Shown here: positions 7,944 to 15,544 of the stretch, in pieces
Layout: the number at the start of each line of letters is the position of its first letter
Numbering within the stretch: position 1 is the first letter of the stretch
Origin: an uncultured Pelagibacteraceae bacterium
GTDB lineage: Bacteria > Pseudomonadota > Alphaproteobacteria > Pelagibacterales > Pelagibacteraceae
Length of the DNA stretch: 64,000 nucleotides
Direction of reading: 5' to 3'
Assembly (NCBI GenBank): GCA_902595635.1
Contig: CACJQT010000005.1
Coordinates: 1 to 64,000 of the forward strand
Notes under the pieces: generated by a model
Database searches by the model: none
The model's input: only the letters and a program-made list of their open reading frames with translations
What the model was told of the DNA's origin: nothing
Program-made: the position numbers and the translations under genes

Positions 7944-8540
7944 GTGAACAACATAGATTTTTATTTTTCTATTGGAAGTACTTATACTTATCTTTCGGTT
8001 ACTCGAGCACTAGAAGCAGAAAAACAACATCAAATTAAGTTTAACTGGACTCCTTTTAGTGTGAGAGCAATAATGAAAGAAATGAACAATGTTCCCTTTC
8101 CTAAAGAAAAAAAAAATAAAGTAGATTACATGTGGAGAGACATAGAAAGACGAGCAAAAAATTATGGATTTTTTGCTAAAACACCAGTCCCTTACCCTTT
8201 AACAGAATTTGATTTAGCTAATAAAATTGCAATATTAGGTTTAAAAAATAATTGGGGTGTAGATTACGTTCAGCTTACGTATAAACGATGGTTTCAAGAA
8301 GGAAAAGAGCCTGCTGTTGAACCAAACTTGAGTGAAATCTGCGAAAAACTAAGCTTAGATAAAGAAAAGATTGTTTCAGAGGCAAGCTCTGAGGAAGTTA
8401 ATAATATTTATTTATCAAATACAGAAAAGGCTAGAAAAAATAAAATATTTGGAAGTCCGTCATTTATTGTAAAAAATGAAATATTCTGGGGAGATGATAG
8501 AATGGAAGATGCAATCAAATGGTCGAAGGCAAATGAATAA
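7944..8540 (+). CDS. DsbA/GST-kappa-fold protein, 2-hydroxychromene-2-carboxylate isomerase-like
   Basis: A 198-residue thioredoxin-fold protein with an inserted helical domain. IDFYFSIGSTYTYLSVTRA at the start matches the HCCA isomerase/GST-kappa opening, where a serine and aromatic residues bind glutathione. The C-terminal FGSPSFIVKNEIFWGDDRMEDA is the usual FGVPTF...FWGQDRL ending of the family. Those enzymes are glutathione-dependent isomerases in aromatic degradation, but no other aromatic pathway gene is here. The start is a GTG immediately after the previous stop, and no other plausible start exists. Its 3' end overlaps the SMR gene. Confidence 0.82.
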   Translation: MNNIDFYFSIGSTYTYLSVTRALEAEKQHQIKFNWTPFSVRAIMKEMNNVPFPKEKKNKVDYMWRDIERRAKNYGFFAKTPVPYPLTEFDLANKIAILGLKNNWGVDYVQLTYKRWFQEGKEPAVEPNLSEICEKLSLDKEKIVSEASSEEVNNIYLSNTEKARKNKIFGSPSFIVKNEIFWGDDRMEDAIKWSKANE

Positions 8541-8868
8541 TATAACTGCTTATATAATTTTATTAATCGCAGTAATTCTTGGAACAGCATCTAACAGTTT
8601 TGCTAAAAGTGCTCAAGGTTTTACATTATTAATACCTAGTATAATCACAGCAGTAACAATTGTTGGATGCATGTATACTTTGTCTTTAGTTATGAAAAGT
8701 ATACCAGTTGGAATAACGTATGCCTCTTTTGCGGGCCTATGTATAATTGCTACAGCTGCTGTTGGTGTTATAAAATTTAATCAAGTACCAAATTTTTATA
8801 CAATAATTGGATTGATTTTAATTATATCGGGTGTCTTAATAGTTAACTTATTAGGAACAAATAAATGA
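8533..8868 (+). CDS. SMR-type four-helix membrane protein, subunit 1 (no Glu14)
   Basis: A 111-residue protein with four membrane helices and the small-multidrug-resistance layout (QGFTLLIPS, then SIPVGITYASFAGL, then GLILIISGVLIVNLLG). I chose the ATG at 8533 rather than the track's 8476, because this start places helix 1 at the N-terminus as in all SMR proteins and overlaps the previous stop by eight bases. Aligned without gaps to EmrE from the K22/GF region, the essential E14 is glycine (G17 here) and W63 is phenylalanine. It forms a pair with the next gene (ATGA overlap), like the heteromeric EbrAB and MdtIJ systems. Proton-coupled drug export is doubtful without the glutamate. Confidence 0.82.
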   Translation: MNNITAYIILLIAVILGTASNSFAKSAQGFTLLIPSIITAVTIVGCMYTLSLVMKSIPVGITYASFAGLCIIATAAVGVIKFNQVPNFYTIIGLILIISGVLIVNLLGTNK

Positions 8869-9200
8869 AACCATTATCTGGTTATATTTATTTAGTATTA
8901 GCTATATCAACAGGAATTGCCGCAAATAGTTTTGCTAAAATTTCAGATGGATTTTCAAAATTAACTCCAACGATATTATCAATAGCTTTTATGTGTATAA
9001 CTATGTATGGACTTGCAAAAGCTATGTCTATGATACCAGTAGGTTTTACTTATGCTACTTATAGCGGGATAACAGTGGCTGCTATTTTAGTCTTCGGTAT
9101 GATTAAATATAACCAGATACCAAATATGTATGGGTTAATTGGGATTTTTTTAATTATTATTGGCGTTGTAATGGTTAATTATCTTGGAAGAATTAATTAG
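8865..9200 (+). CDS. SMR-type four-helix membrane protein, subunit 2 (no Glu14)
   Basis: A 111-residue partner of the previous gene, with the same four-helix plan and clear sequence similarity to it (ANSFAKISDGFSKLTPT against SNSFAKSAQGFTLLIPS). The motif AISTGIAANSFAK aligns with AIATEITGTLSMK of MdtJ, so the membrane glutamate is again glycine (G17), and the position of EmrE W63 is tyrosine (TYATYSG). The two proteins probably make a heterodimer in the inner membrane. The start overlaps the previous stop (ATGA). The 3' end overlaps the convergent EamA gene. Confidence 0.82.
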   Translation: MKPLSGYIYLVLAISTGIAANSFAKISDGFSKLTPTILSIAFMCITMYGLAKAMSMIPVGFTYATYSGITVAAILVFGMIKYNQIPNMYGLIGIFLIIIGVVMVNYLGRIN

Positions 9201-10096
9201 CTCTTATTAAGTAATAAAATTAGTACTCCTACTACAAATATAATTATCCCTAAAATTTCTGTAATTTTAACTTTTTCTTTAAACATATACTTTGAAGACA
9301 CGTAGCTAAATAATAATTCTATTTGGCCGATAGCTCTAACAAATGAAGACTGTATTAATGTAAAAGCGTAAAACCAAGATAATGTTGCAAGAAATCCAGC
9401 TAACCCTGCTGTCAAACATTCGTACTTGTTTTCATATAATTTTTTAAACTGTGTCTTTTCAAATATAATTAAATAAATAGTAACTAATGTTGTTTGTATA
9501 ACTAGACCAAAAAATAGGGTTGCTATAGCTTTTTCAAAGTTATTACTAAAATTTTCCAATGTTAATGCTGATGCTCTAAAATATACAACGCTTAAACCCA
9601 GGAATAGCCCTGCGGATAAACCAATTAAAGTTGTTTTTGAAAATAAGTTTTTTAGAAATAAACTTAAGTCTTTAATCGAAAGTATAATTACTCCAATTGT
9701 AGATACGATAATACCTGTTATTCCAAATTTATTTAATTTGTCCCCTATTATCAAATATTCAAAAATTGCAACCTGAATAACTTCAGTCTTACTTAATGAA
9801 GTTCCAACTACAAAATTAGCAAATCTAAATAAGTAAAGTAAAACAAATGTAAAAATTATTTGGAAAATTGAACCTAATAATACGTTAAATATAAATTTTT
9901 TTTGACTTAGAATTTCAGGGATTACATTTAAGTCTTGAAAATACAAAAAAAATAAAATTGTCCCAAATGGTAATGCAAAAGCAAATCTTACATAAGTAGA
10001 TGCAATAGTTGATACCTTTTGATTAAGTTTTTTCTGTAAAGTTGATCTAAGATTTTGAAAAAAAGCCCCAGAAATAGCTACAATTATCCAATTCAT
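9197..10096 (-). CDS. EamA-type drug/metabolite transporter (DMT family)
   Basis: A 299-residue inner-membrane protein with about ten hydrophobic helices in two repeated halves, the standard EamA layout. The first half ends near VIILSIKDLS (about residue 145), and the second repeat ends with ILGIIIFVVGVLILLLNKS. The substrate is unknown; DMT exporters and importers handle amino acids, nucleotide sugars and many metabolites. It converges on the SMR pair and overlaps it by four bases, so it has a separate promoter. Its start is only 75 bases from the divergent dctP gene. Confidence 0.82.
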   Translation of the reverse strand: MNWIIVAISGAFFQNLRSTLQKKLNQKVSTIASTYVRFAFALPFGTILFFLYFQDLNVIPEILSQKKFIFNVLLGSIFQIIFTFVLLYLFRFANFVVGTSLSKTEVIQVAIFEYLIIGDKLNKFGITGIIVSTIGVIILSIKDLSLFLKNLFSKTTLIGLSAGLFLGLSVVYFRASALTLENFSNNFEKAIATLFFGLVIQTTLVTIYLIIFEKTQFKKLYENKYECLTAGLAGFLATLSWFYAFTLIQSSFVRAIGQIELLFSYVSSKYMFKEKVKITEILGIIIFVVGVLILLLNKS

Positions 10097-10111
10097 TGAT
10101 GATTATTAATA

Positions 10112-10140
10112 TTGTATTTAATTTTAAAGTCGACTTAAAT
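10112..10140 (+). promoter_or_regulatory. Possible dctP promoter with a palindromic operator
   Basis: TTGTAT (10112-10117), a 17-base spacer and TTAAAT (10135-10140) could be a sigma70-type promoter. The perfect 10-base palindrome AAGTCGACTT (10127-10136) lies across the spacer and the -10 element, where a bound repressor would block RNA polymerase. Both calls are by eye and tentative. Confidence 0.35.
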
Positions 10141-10171
10141 AGTATCATTTAACAAAAAAGAGGGAAATAAC

Positions 10172-11161
10172 ATGAAAATCTTAAAAAGAATAATATTTTC
10201 TCTGATTTTCGTTTCTTTTGCCAGTGCAAGTTTGGCAGAAACAAAAATGAGAATTACGCTTCAATTACCATTAAAGGCTCACTTAGGTCAGAACCTTTTG
10301 GTATTTAAAAAAGAATTAGAATCTAGATCAGACATTAAAGTAGAGATTTACGACTCTGCACAACTTTACAAAGATAAAGAGGTACCACAAGCTGTAGGTT
10401 CAGGAGCGATCGAAGCTGGTGTTGCATCTATAACAAGATTTGCAGGAACTAATCCTGAAGTTGATGTTTTTTATCTTCCATTCTTATTTGATTCAGAACA
10501 AAAAGTAAGAAAAGCAACTCAAGCTGGATCTGAGATAAGAGCTATTCTTGATCCTGCAATAGCAAAGACAGGAGCAGTTCCACTTTATTATCAAGCTTAT
10601 GGATCAGCAATTATGTTGTCCAATGGTGGCCCGATGAAAACTCCAGCTGACTTTAAAGACAAAAAAATCAGAGTATTTGGAAAAACACTTGGAGCTTTTG
10701 TAAGTTCTTTAGGTGGTAAACCAGCTTTAATATCTGGATCTGAGCAATATTTAGCTTACCAAAGAAATACTGTTGATGCAGGTATGACCGGTGTATCTGG
10801 TGTAAAATCTAGAAAATTATATCAAGTAATGGATACTTTAACCGTTACAAACCATGGCGATATCGAATTCGTTGTTGTTGCTAATGACAAATGGCTAAGC
10901 TCATTAACTCAAAAACAAAGAGACGCTATAGCTGAAGCATCAAAAGTAGCTGAAAAAGCTGTTAGAGATGACATGGCTAATATCGAAGCTGGGGCTTACA
11001 AAGAAGCAAAAGCAAATGGAATGAACATTGTAAACCTAAGTAGTTCTGAAGTTTCTGCTCTTAAAAAAGCATCGTCATCTGTTATTGATGATTACATTTC
11101 TAGAACAGGTGGAGCTGGTGGAGTTGGTGATCAACTTGTAAAAGCTGCAAACAAACTTTAA
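10172..11161 (+). CDS. dctP: TRAP transporter solute-binding protein, DctP family
   Basis: A 329-residue periplasmic binding protein with a signal peptide (ending SFASASLA). The DctP fold is shown by VPQAVGSGAIEAGVAS, PFLFDSEQKVRKA and the conserved arginine region DKKIRVFGKTLGAFVSSLGG (about residues 167-187), where an arginine usually pairs with the substrate carboxylate. The ligand is therefore probably a carboxylic acid. The closing EISRT-like segment (VIDDYISRTGG) is also typical. The ribosome binding site GAGGGAAATAAC is good. A strong hairpin follows directly, before the membrane subunits. The downstream lyase and hydroxyacid dehydrogenase suggest a branched or hydroxylated dicarboxylate, but this is inference. 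Confidence 0.92.
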   Translation: MKILKRIIFSLIFVSFASASLAETKMRITLQLPLKAHLGQNLLVFKKELESRSDIKVEIYDSAQLYKDKEVPQAVGSGAIEAGVASITRFAGTNPEVDVFYLPFLFDSEQKVRKATQAGSEIRAILDPAIAKTGAVPLYYQAYGSAIMLSNGGPMKTPADFKDKKIRVFGKTLGAFVSSLGGKPALISGSEQYLAYQRNTVDAGMTGVSGVKSRKLYQVMDTLTVTNHGDIEFVVVANDKWLSSLTQKQRDAIAEASKVAEKAVRDDMANIEAGAYKEAKANGMNIVNLSSSEVSALKKASSSVIDDYISRTGGAGGVGDQLVKAANKL

Positions 11162-11173
11162 ATCGTATAAATA

Positions 11174-11197
11174 CCCCGCACGTAAGTGCGGGGTTTT
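11174..11197 (+). terminator. Intercistronic terminator/attenuator between dctP and dctQ
   Basis: CCCCGCAC (11174-11181), loop GTAA, GTGCGGGG (11186-11193), then TTTT. The 8-bp GC-rich stem is striking in this AT-rich DNA. It ends seven bases before the dctQ ATG, and its right arm holds the only G-rich stretch that could serve as a ribosome binding site for dctQ. Confidence 0.85.
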
Positions 11198-11200
11198 CAA

Positions 11201-11677
11201 ATGAATACCTACGACAAAATTGTAAAATATTCTGGCTATTTAGCTTCAGCGTTATTTATTATGATAGGCTTTATAGTTTCTTATGAAGTTATCATGAGAT
11301 ACATATTTAATTCACCTACTATTTGGGTAAATGAAATTTCTCGATTTTTACAAATTTGGGCCACTTATTTAGCTTTAACTTATACTTTTCATAAAAATGA
11401 TTTTATCAGAATAACAGTTATATATGACAAAGTAGGAGATAAAGGAAAAAAGATATTAGATTTAATAAGTGCAATATTCATTTTAATTTTTAGTGGATTT
11501 GTACTTTATTTTGGATGGTTAATTGCTTACGACTCTCTTAAAGTTGGGAGAACAAGCTCTACAATTTTAGATGTTCCATCCTTTCTTACAGAATTTGCGA
11601 TACCATTATGTTTTGCATTTTTAGTAATAAGAGTGCTTTTTGAAGTACCTAAATACATCAAAGATATAATTAAATGA
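11201..11677 (+). CDS. dctQ: TRAP transporter small permease, DctQ family
   Basis: A 158-residue inner-membrane protein with four hydrophobic helices. The family pattern is clear in YEVIMRYIFNSPTIWVNEISRFLQIWATYLAL, matching the usual RYxF..P..W..E..R.L..W..F. I reject the track's GTG at 11186, because it lies inside the terminator stem; ATG 11201 gives a normal DctQ N-terminus. It ends in an ATGA overlap with dctM. Together with DctP and DctM it makes a sodium-driven TRAP importer. Confidence 0.9.
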   Translation: MNTYDKIVKYSGYLASALFIMIGFIVSYEVIMRYIFNSPTIWVNEISRFLQIWATYLALTYTFHKNDFIRITVIYDKVGDKGKKILDLISAIFILIFSGFVLYFGWLIAYDSLKVGRTSSTILDVPSFLTEFAIPLCFAFLVIRVLFEVPKYIKDIIK

Positions 11678-12945
11678 CAGTAGCAATAATCTTATTTTTG
11701 TTATTTTTTGTACTTTTTTTAGGAGTGCCAATAGCATTTGGTTTAGGTTCCATAGGATTGGGTTTAATGTTATTTGGAGATATTTCTCCTTTAATGATCC
11801 CACAAACTTTTTACAGTGTGGCAGATAACTTTATTTTATTAGCTGTTCCGATGTTTTTGATGATGTCTAATATATTGTTAAAAGCAGGTGTTGGAGAAGA
11901 TCTTTTTAATTTTGCTCAAAGCTGGGTTGGAAATTTTCCAGGGGGTTTAGCAATAGCAACTATTGTTTCTTGCAGTATTTTTGCTGCTATATCTGGATCA
12001 TCAGTGGCTACTGCTGCAACAATCTCAACTGTAGCATTTCCTGCAATGATTAATAGAGGTTATCACAGAAATTTTACTTTAGGTATTTTGGCAGCGGGTG
12101 GAACTTTAGGGATTTTAATTCCTCCATCAATTCCAATGATTGTTTATGCATTTGTTGTTGAAGAGTCTGTACTAAGTATGTTTCTTGCAGGAATTGGGCC
12201 AGGAATAGTTTTAGCATTATTTTTTATTATCTTTTCAGTTTTTTACGTAAAATTTTTTAATAAAGAAGTTCAAAATGTATCCAGTACTTTAGAAGAAAAA
12301 ATTAAATACACAAAAAGAGGTTTGCCAATATTATTAATGGCCTTCATCATGCTAGGTGGAATTTATGCTGGAATTTATACACCAACAGAGGCAGGTGGTA
12401 TTGGTTTTTTAATATCATTTATCTATGTTGTGGCTAAAAAAAGATTAGATTTTAAAGGTTTTATCGAAGCTGGTTTGGAGACAATGAAAACTACAGTTAC
12501 TATATTTATAATTATTGCAGGAGCTAAAGTTTTTGGTAAAGCAATTTCTCTTTATAGAATTCCTCAAGATTTATCATCTTTCATAGTTACTAATATTAAT
12601 GAGACTGGTTTATTTATACTAGTTGTTTGTATTACTTTGTTAATCTTAGGATTTATAATGGAAACTCTTTCATTAATTTTAATCATGATGCCTATATTTT
12701 CGATTTCAATCGCTGCAATGAATATTGATTTAATTTGGTTTGGAATAATTTTTACACTAATGATTGAGTGTGCATTAATTACACCACCCGTTGGACTAAA
12801 TATTTATGTTCTCCAAGCAATTGGTAAAGCAAAAATGTCAGAAATAGCTAAAGGTGTGATACCTTTTGTCATTATAATGTTATTTACAGTATTTGTTATT
12901 TACTTATTCCCTGACCTAGCATTATATATACCTTTTAAATTATAA
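11674..12945 (+). CDS. dctM: TRAP transporter large permease, DctM family
   Basis: A 423-residue membrane protein with about a dozen hydrophobic segments, the transport channel of the TRAP system. Family signatures include GVPIAFGLGSIGL at the start, ISGSSVATAATISTVAFPAM near residue 108, GILIPPSIPMIVYA near residue 147, and YTPTEAGGIG near residue 237. The length is normal. It starts inside the dctQ stop codon and is followed two bases later by the lyase gene, so transport and catabolism are in one operon. Confidence 0.94.
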   Translation: MTVAIILFLLFFVLFLGVPIAFGLGSIGLGLMLFGDISPLMIPQTFYSVADNFILLAVPMFLMMSNILLKAGVGEDLFNFAQSWVGNFPGGLAIATIVSCSIFAAISGSSVATAATISTVAFPAMINRGYHRNFTLGILAAGGTLGILIPPSIPMIVYAFVVEESVLSMFLAGIGPGIVLALFFIIFSVFYVKFFNKEVQNVSSTLEEKIKYTKRGLPILLMAFIMLGGIYAGIYTPTEAGGIGFLISFIYVVAKKRLDFKGFIEAGLETMKTTVTIFIIIAGAKVFGKAISLYRIPQDLSSFIVTNINETGLFILVVCITLLILGFIMETLSLILIMMPIFSISIAAMNIDLIWFGIIFTLMIECALITPPVGLNIYVLQAIGKAKMSEIAKGVIPFVIIMLFTVFVIYLFPDLALYIPFKL

Positions 12946-12947
12946 AT

Positions 12948-13823
12948 ATGTTTTCAAAAATAAAATCAAAAGATAAAGCAGAACAATTAAGACAATTATT
13001 AAATGGACCAGAAATAATTGTAATGCCAGGATGCTTTGATGCATTATCAGCAAAATTAATTGAAAGAGAAGGTTTGAAAGTTGGATTTATGTCTGGCTTC
13101 AGTGTTTCATCTACAAAGCTTGGTATGCCGGACACAGGTTTAATTTCTTTTTCTGAAATGGCAGAACAAGTAAGAAATATATGTAATGCTACATCAATTC
13201 CAATAATATTTGATGGGGATACTGGATATGGAAATTCAGTGAACGTATTTAGAACTGTAAGAGGATATGCGGATGCAGGAGCAGCTGGTGTGATGATTGA
13301 AGACCAAAAGTGGCCAAAAAAATGTGGTCACACAAAGGGTAAAGATGTTGTCGATCTTGATGAGGCAAACTCAAGAATTAAAGCTGCGGTGGATGCAAGA
13401 GAATATGGAAATAAAGATATCTTAATAATGGCAAGAACTGATGCCATAGCAACTAGAGGATTAGATGATGCAATTAAAAGAATGCAATCTTTTTCAAAAC
13501 TTGGTGTTGATATTTTATTTATTGAAGCTGTTAAAAATAAAGAAGATATGAAAAGAATTATTAAAGAAGTTCCAGGTCATCATATGTTAAATTTGATCGA
13601 AGATGGTGAAACCCCATTATTGGAAATTAATGAAATAGAGGAAATTGGTTATAAAATTGCTGTAATGCCTCTAACCCTAATGAGTGCATCAGTAAAAACG
13701 ATGCAAGAATGTTTGAATAATATGAAAAATAAAGTTTATAATAAAAATGTTTCTAAATTTTCAGACTTAAGAGATATAGTTGGCTTCAACGAATATTACG
13801 ATATTGAAGACAAATATAAATAA
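12948..13823 (+). CDS. Isocitrate lyase/PEP mutase-family lyase
   Basis: A 291-residue TIM-barrel enzyme. The family signatures are PGCFDALSAKLIEREG, FDGDTGYGN (metal-binding aspartates), MIEDQKWPKKCGHTKGK, and MARTDAIATRG. The catalytic-loop cysteine of true lyases is present (KKCGH), so a carbon-carbon lyase such as methylisocitrate or 2,3-dimethylmalate lyase is more likely than a phosphonate mutase. LGMPDTGLISFSEM resembles the dimethylmalate-lyase/oxaloacetate-decarboxylase subgroup. It is cotranscribed with the TRAP transporter, whose substrate may be its substrate or a precursor. The exact reaction remains open. Confidence 0.82.
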   Translation: MFSKIKSKDKAEQLRQLLNGPEIIVMPGCFDALSAKLIEREGLKVGFMSGFSVSSTKLGMPDTGLISFSEMAEQVRNICNATSIPIIFDGDTGYGNSVNVFRTVRGYADAGAAGVMIEDQKWPKKCGHTKGKDVVDLDEANSRIKAAVDAREYGNKDILIMARTDAIATRGLDDAIKRMQSFSKLGVDILFIEAVKNKEDMKRIIKEVPGHHMLNLIEDGETPLLEINEIEEIGYKIAVMPLTLMSASVKTMQECLNNMKNKVYNKNVSKFSDLRDIVGFNEYYDIEDKYK

Positions 13824-14044
13824 TGTTTCCAAAAAAATTTTCTAAAATTCTTTTCGTTTTTTTTATGGGTTTAGGAATGAGTTTGTTAATGACCCTAATT
13901 ATTACATTTATAAATACAGGTTATGATGAATTTTATTATAAAAGATTTTTCAAAGCTTGGTCTATTAGTTTGCCAGTTGCATTAGTTGCAACGACTTTTG
14001 TTGCACCATTGGTTAATAAATTAGTGGAAAAAATTACTAAATAG
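13823..14044 (+). CDS. DUF2798-type two-helix membrane protein
   Basis: A 73-residue protein with two membrane helices (FFMGLGMSLLMTLIITFI and ISLPVALVATTFVAPLVNKLV) and the KRFFKAWSISLPVAL segment typical of DUF2798. The function of this family is unknown. Its ATG shares one base with the stop codon of the lyase gene, so it is coupled to the TRAP operon. Confidence 0.75.
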   Translation: MFPKKFSKILFVFFMGLGMSLLMTLIITFINTGYDEFYYKRFFKAWSISLPVALVATTFVAPLVNKLVEKITK

Positions 14045-14056
14045 AGAGGATGTCAT

Positions 14057-14971
14057 ATGAGTGAAAATATAGCTTTTATAGGAGTTGGTAATATGGGAAA
14101 CCCAATGGCCTGTAATTTAAAAAATGCTGGGAAAAAAGTTAAGGTTTTTGATGTTTCTAAAGAGATGATTGATAAAGCCATTGAAAATAATCTTGATGTT
14201 GAGAAGGATTTTGGAAAGCTAATCAATAGCGAAACATCTGTAGTAATCACTATGTTACCCGAGGGAAAACATTCAAAAGAAGTTTATTTAAAAGAAAATG
14301 GTGTTCTAGATAAAGTTTCTAAAAATTGTCTACTAATAGATTGTTCAACAATCGATATAGATACCTCTAAAGAAATAGGAAAGAAAGCAAATGAAAAAGG
14401 TATTAAGATGATTGATGCACCAGTAAGTGGTGGAGTGATGGGTGCACAAAAAGCAACTTTAAATATTATGGTTGGTGGATCAAATGATGCATTTAATCAA
14501 GCTTTACCTATTTTAAAATTAATGGGTAAAAATATTTATCATGCTGGAGAGATAGGAAGCGGAAACGGCGCAAAGATTTGTAACAACATGTCTCTTGGAA
14601 TAACAATGATTGCTGCTTCAGAGTCATTAATGTTAGCAAGAAGATTGAATATAGATATAAAGAAAGTTCATGAAATTATGAAAAATGCTTCCGGAAATAG
14701 TTGGCCTATTTCAGTTTATCCACCTTTACCTGGATTAATTGAAGGAACTCCATCTAACAATAAATATAAGCCCGGCTTTTCTGCAGGTATGATGAACAAA
14801 GATTTAAAACTTGCAAATGAATGTGCTAAAAATGCAAATGCATCTACTCCATTAGGAGAGATGGCATTAGAAATATTTTCAAAGTTTTGTGAAGATGGAA
14901 ACGGTTTGAAAGATTTTTCAGCTATATCAAAGGTTATTGGTGGAGATGCTTGGGATTATCCAATAGAATAA
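14057..14971 (+). CDS. Beta-hydroxyacid dehydrogenase (3-hydroxyisobutyrate dehydrogenase family)
   Basis: A 304-residue NAD(P)-dependent dehydrogenase. The N-terminal Rossmann motif is FIGVGNMGNPMACNLKNAG, the substrate-binding segment is DAPVSGGVMGAQKATL (about residue 121), and the catalytic lysine lies in GSGNGAKICNNM (about residue 174). The family includes 3-hydroxyisobutyrate, tartronate-semialdehyde and 2-(hydroxymethyl)glutarate dehydrogenases. The KPGFSAGMMNKDLKLA segment is common in 3-hydroxyisobutyrate dehydrogenases. The position at the end of the TRAP-lyase operon suggests a shared pathway. The ribosome binding site AGAGAGGATGTCAT is good. The end abuts the convergent DUF924 gene. 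Confidence 0.85.
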   Translation: MSENIAFIGVGNMGNPMACNLKNAGKKVKVFDVSKEMIDKAIENNLDVEKDFGKLINSETSVVITMLPEGKHSKEVYLKENGVLDKVSKNCLLIDCSTIDIDTSKEIGKKANEKGIKMIDAPVSGGVMGAQKATLNIMVGGSNDAFNQALPILKLMGKNIYHAGEIGSGNGAKICNNMSLGITMIAASESLMLARRLNIDIKKVHEIMKNASGNSWPISVYPPLPGLIEGTPSNNKYKPGFSAGMMNKDLKLANECAKNANASTPLGEMALEIFSKFCEDGNGLKDFSAISKVIGGDAWDYPIE

Positions 14972-15544
14972 TTACCAAGAGGAATTTGGACTTTCCAAAA
15001 ATTTTAACTCATCTGGTGTAGATTTTCTTCCCATAACTTTATTTCGATGAGGATATCTATGAAATCTTTTAATTGCAGCGGTATGATCCTTCCAAAATTT
15101 TTTTATCTCATTATAGTTTGGATGGCTAGATAAATAGTTATCCAACAATTTATATGCTCTATCATGATCTATTACTTCTTCGCTGTGAATGTATGGTAGT
15201 AACATAAAAAAACGCTGATATTCATCCATTTGATCAAGATACCCGTTATAGACTGCATCATTTACAATCAGTCTTGCTTTATGGTCAAACTCGAAAGCTT
15301 TTTTATCGTCTCTATATAAATTTCTTGAAAATTGATCCAATAAAATAACTAAAGCCAGAGTGCTTAATGGTTCATCTTGCCAATCATCATATTCATTCAA
15401 AGTAGCTTTTTCATGATCATCTTTGAATTTGTCTCTAATCAATTGATCAAAATTATCATCTCTTTTAAATCGCTTTTCAACGACCATATCATCAAACCAA
15501 AAATCTAATATTGCTTTGGCTCTATCATTCATAAACTTTGTCAA
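14972..15544 (-). CDS. DUF924 family protein
   Basis: A 190-residue all-helical protein. AKAILDFWFDD near the start and LALVILLDQFSRNLYRDDKKAFEFDHKA near residue 63 are the family signatures, followed by YQRFFMLLPYIHSEEV. DUF924 proteins have a TPR-like fold and no established activity. Its start overlaps the end of the AhpD-like gene by 20 bases, so the two are cotranscribed. Confidence 0.88.
   Translation of the reverse strand: MTKFMNDRAKAILDFWFDDMVVEKRFKRDDNFDQLIRDKFKDDHEKATLNEYDDWQDEPLSTLALVILLDQFSRNLYRDDKKAFEFDHKARLIVNDAVYNGYLDQMDEYQRFFMLLPYIHSEEVIDHDRAYKLLDNYLSSHPNYNEIKKFWKDHTAAIKRFHRYPHRNKVMGRKSTPDELKFLESPNSSW

Noticed and set aside
8476-8532. Track start at 8476 for the first SMR-type protein
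   Set aside because: The extra 19 residues are polar and lie inside the upstream gene; ATG 8533 gives the normal SMR N-terminus and a typical short overlap.
11186-11200. GTG start of dctQ at 11186
   Set aside because: It lies inside the right arm of the terminator stem; ATG 11201 gives a standard DctQ start.
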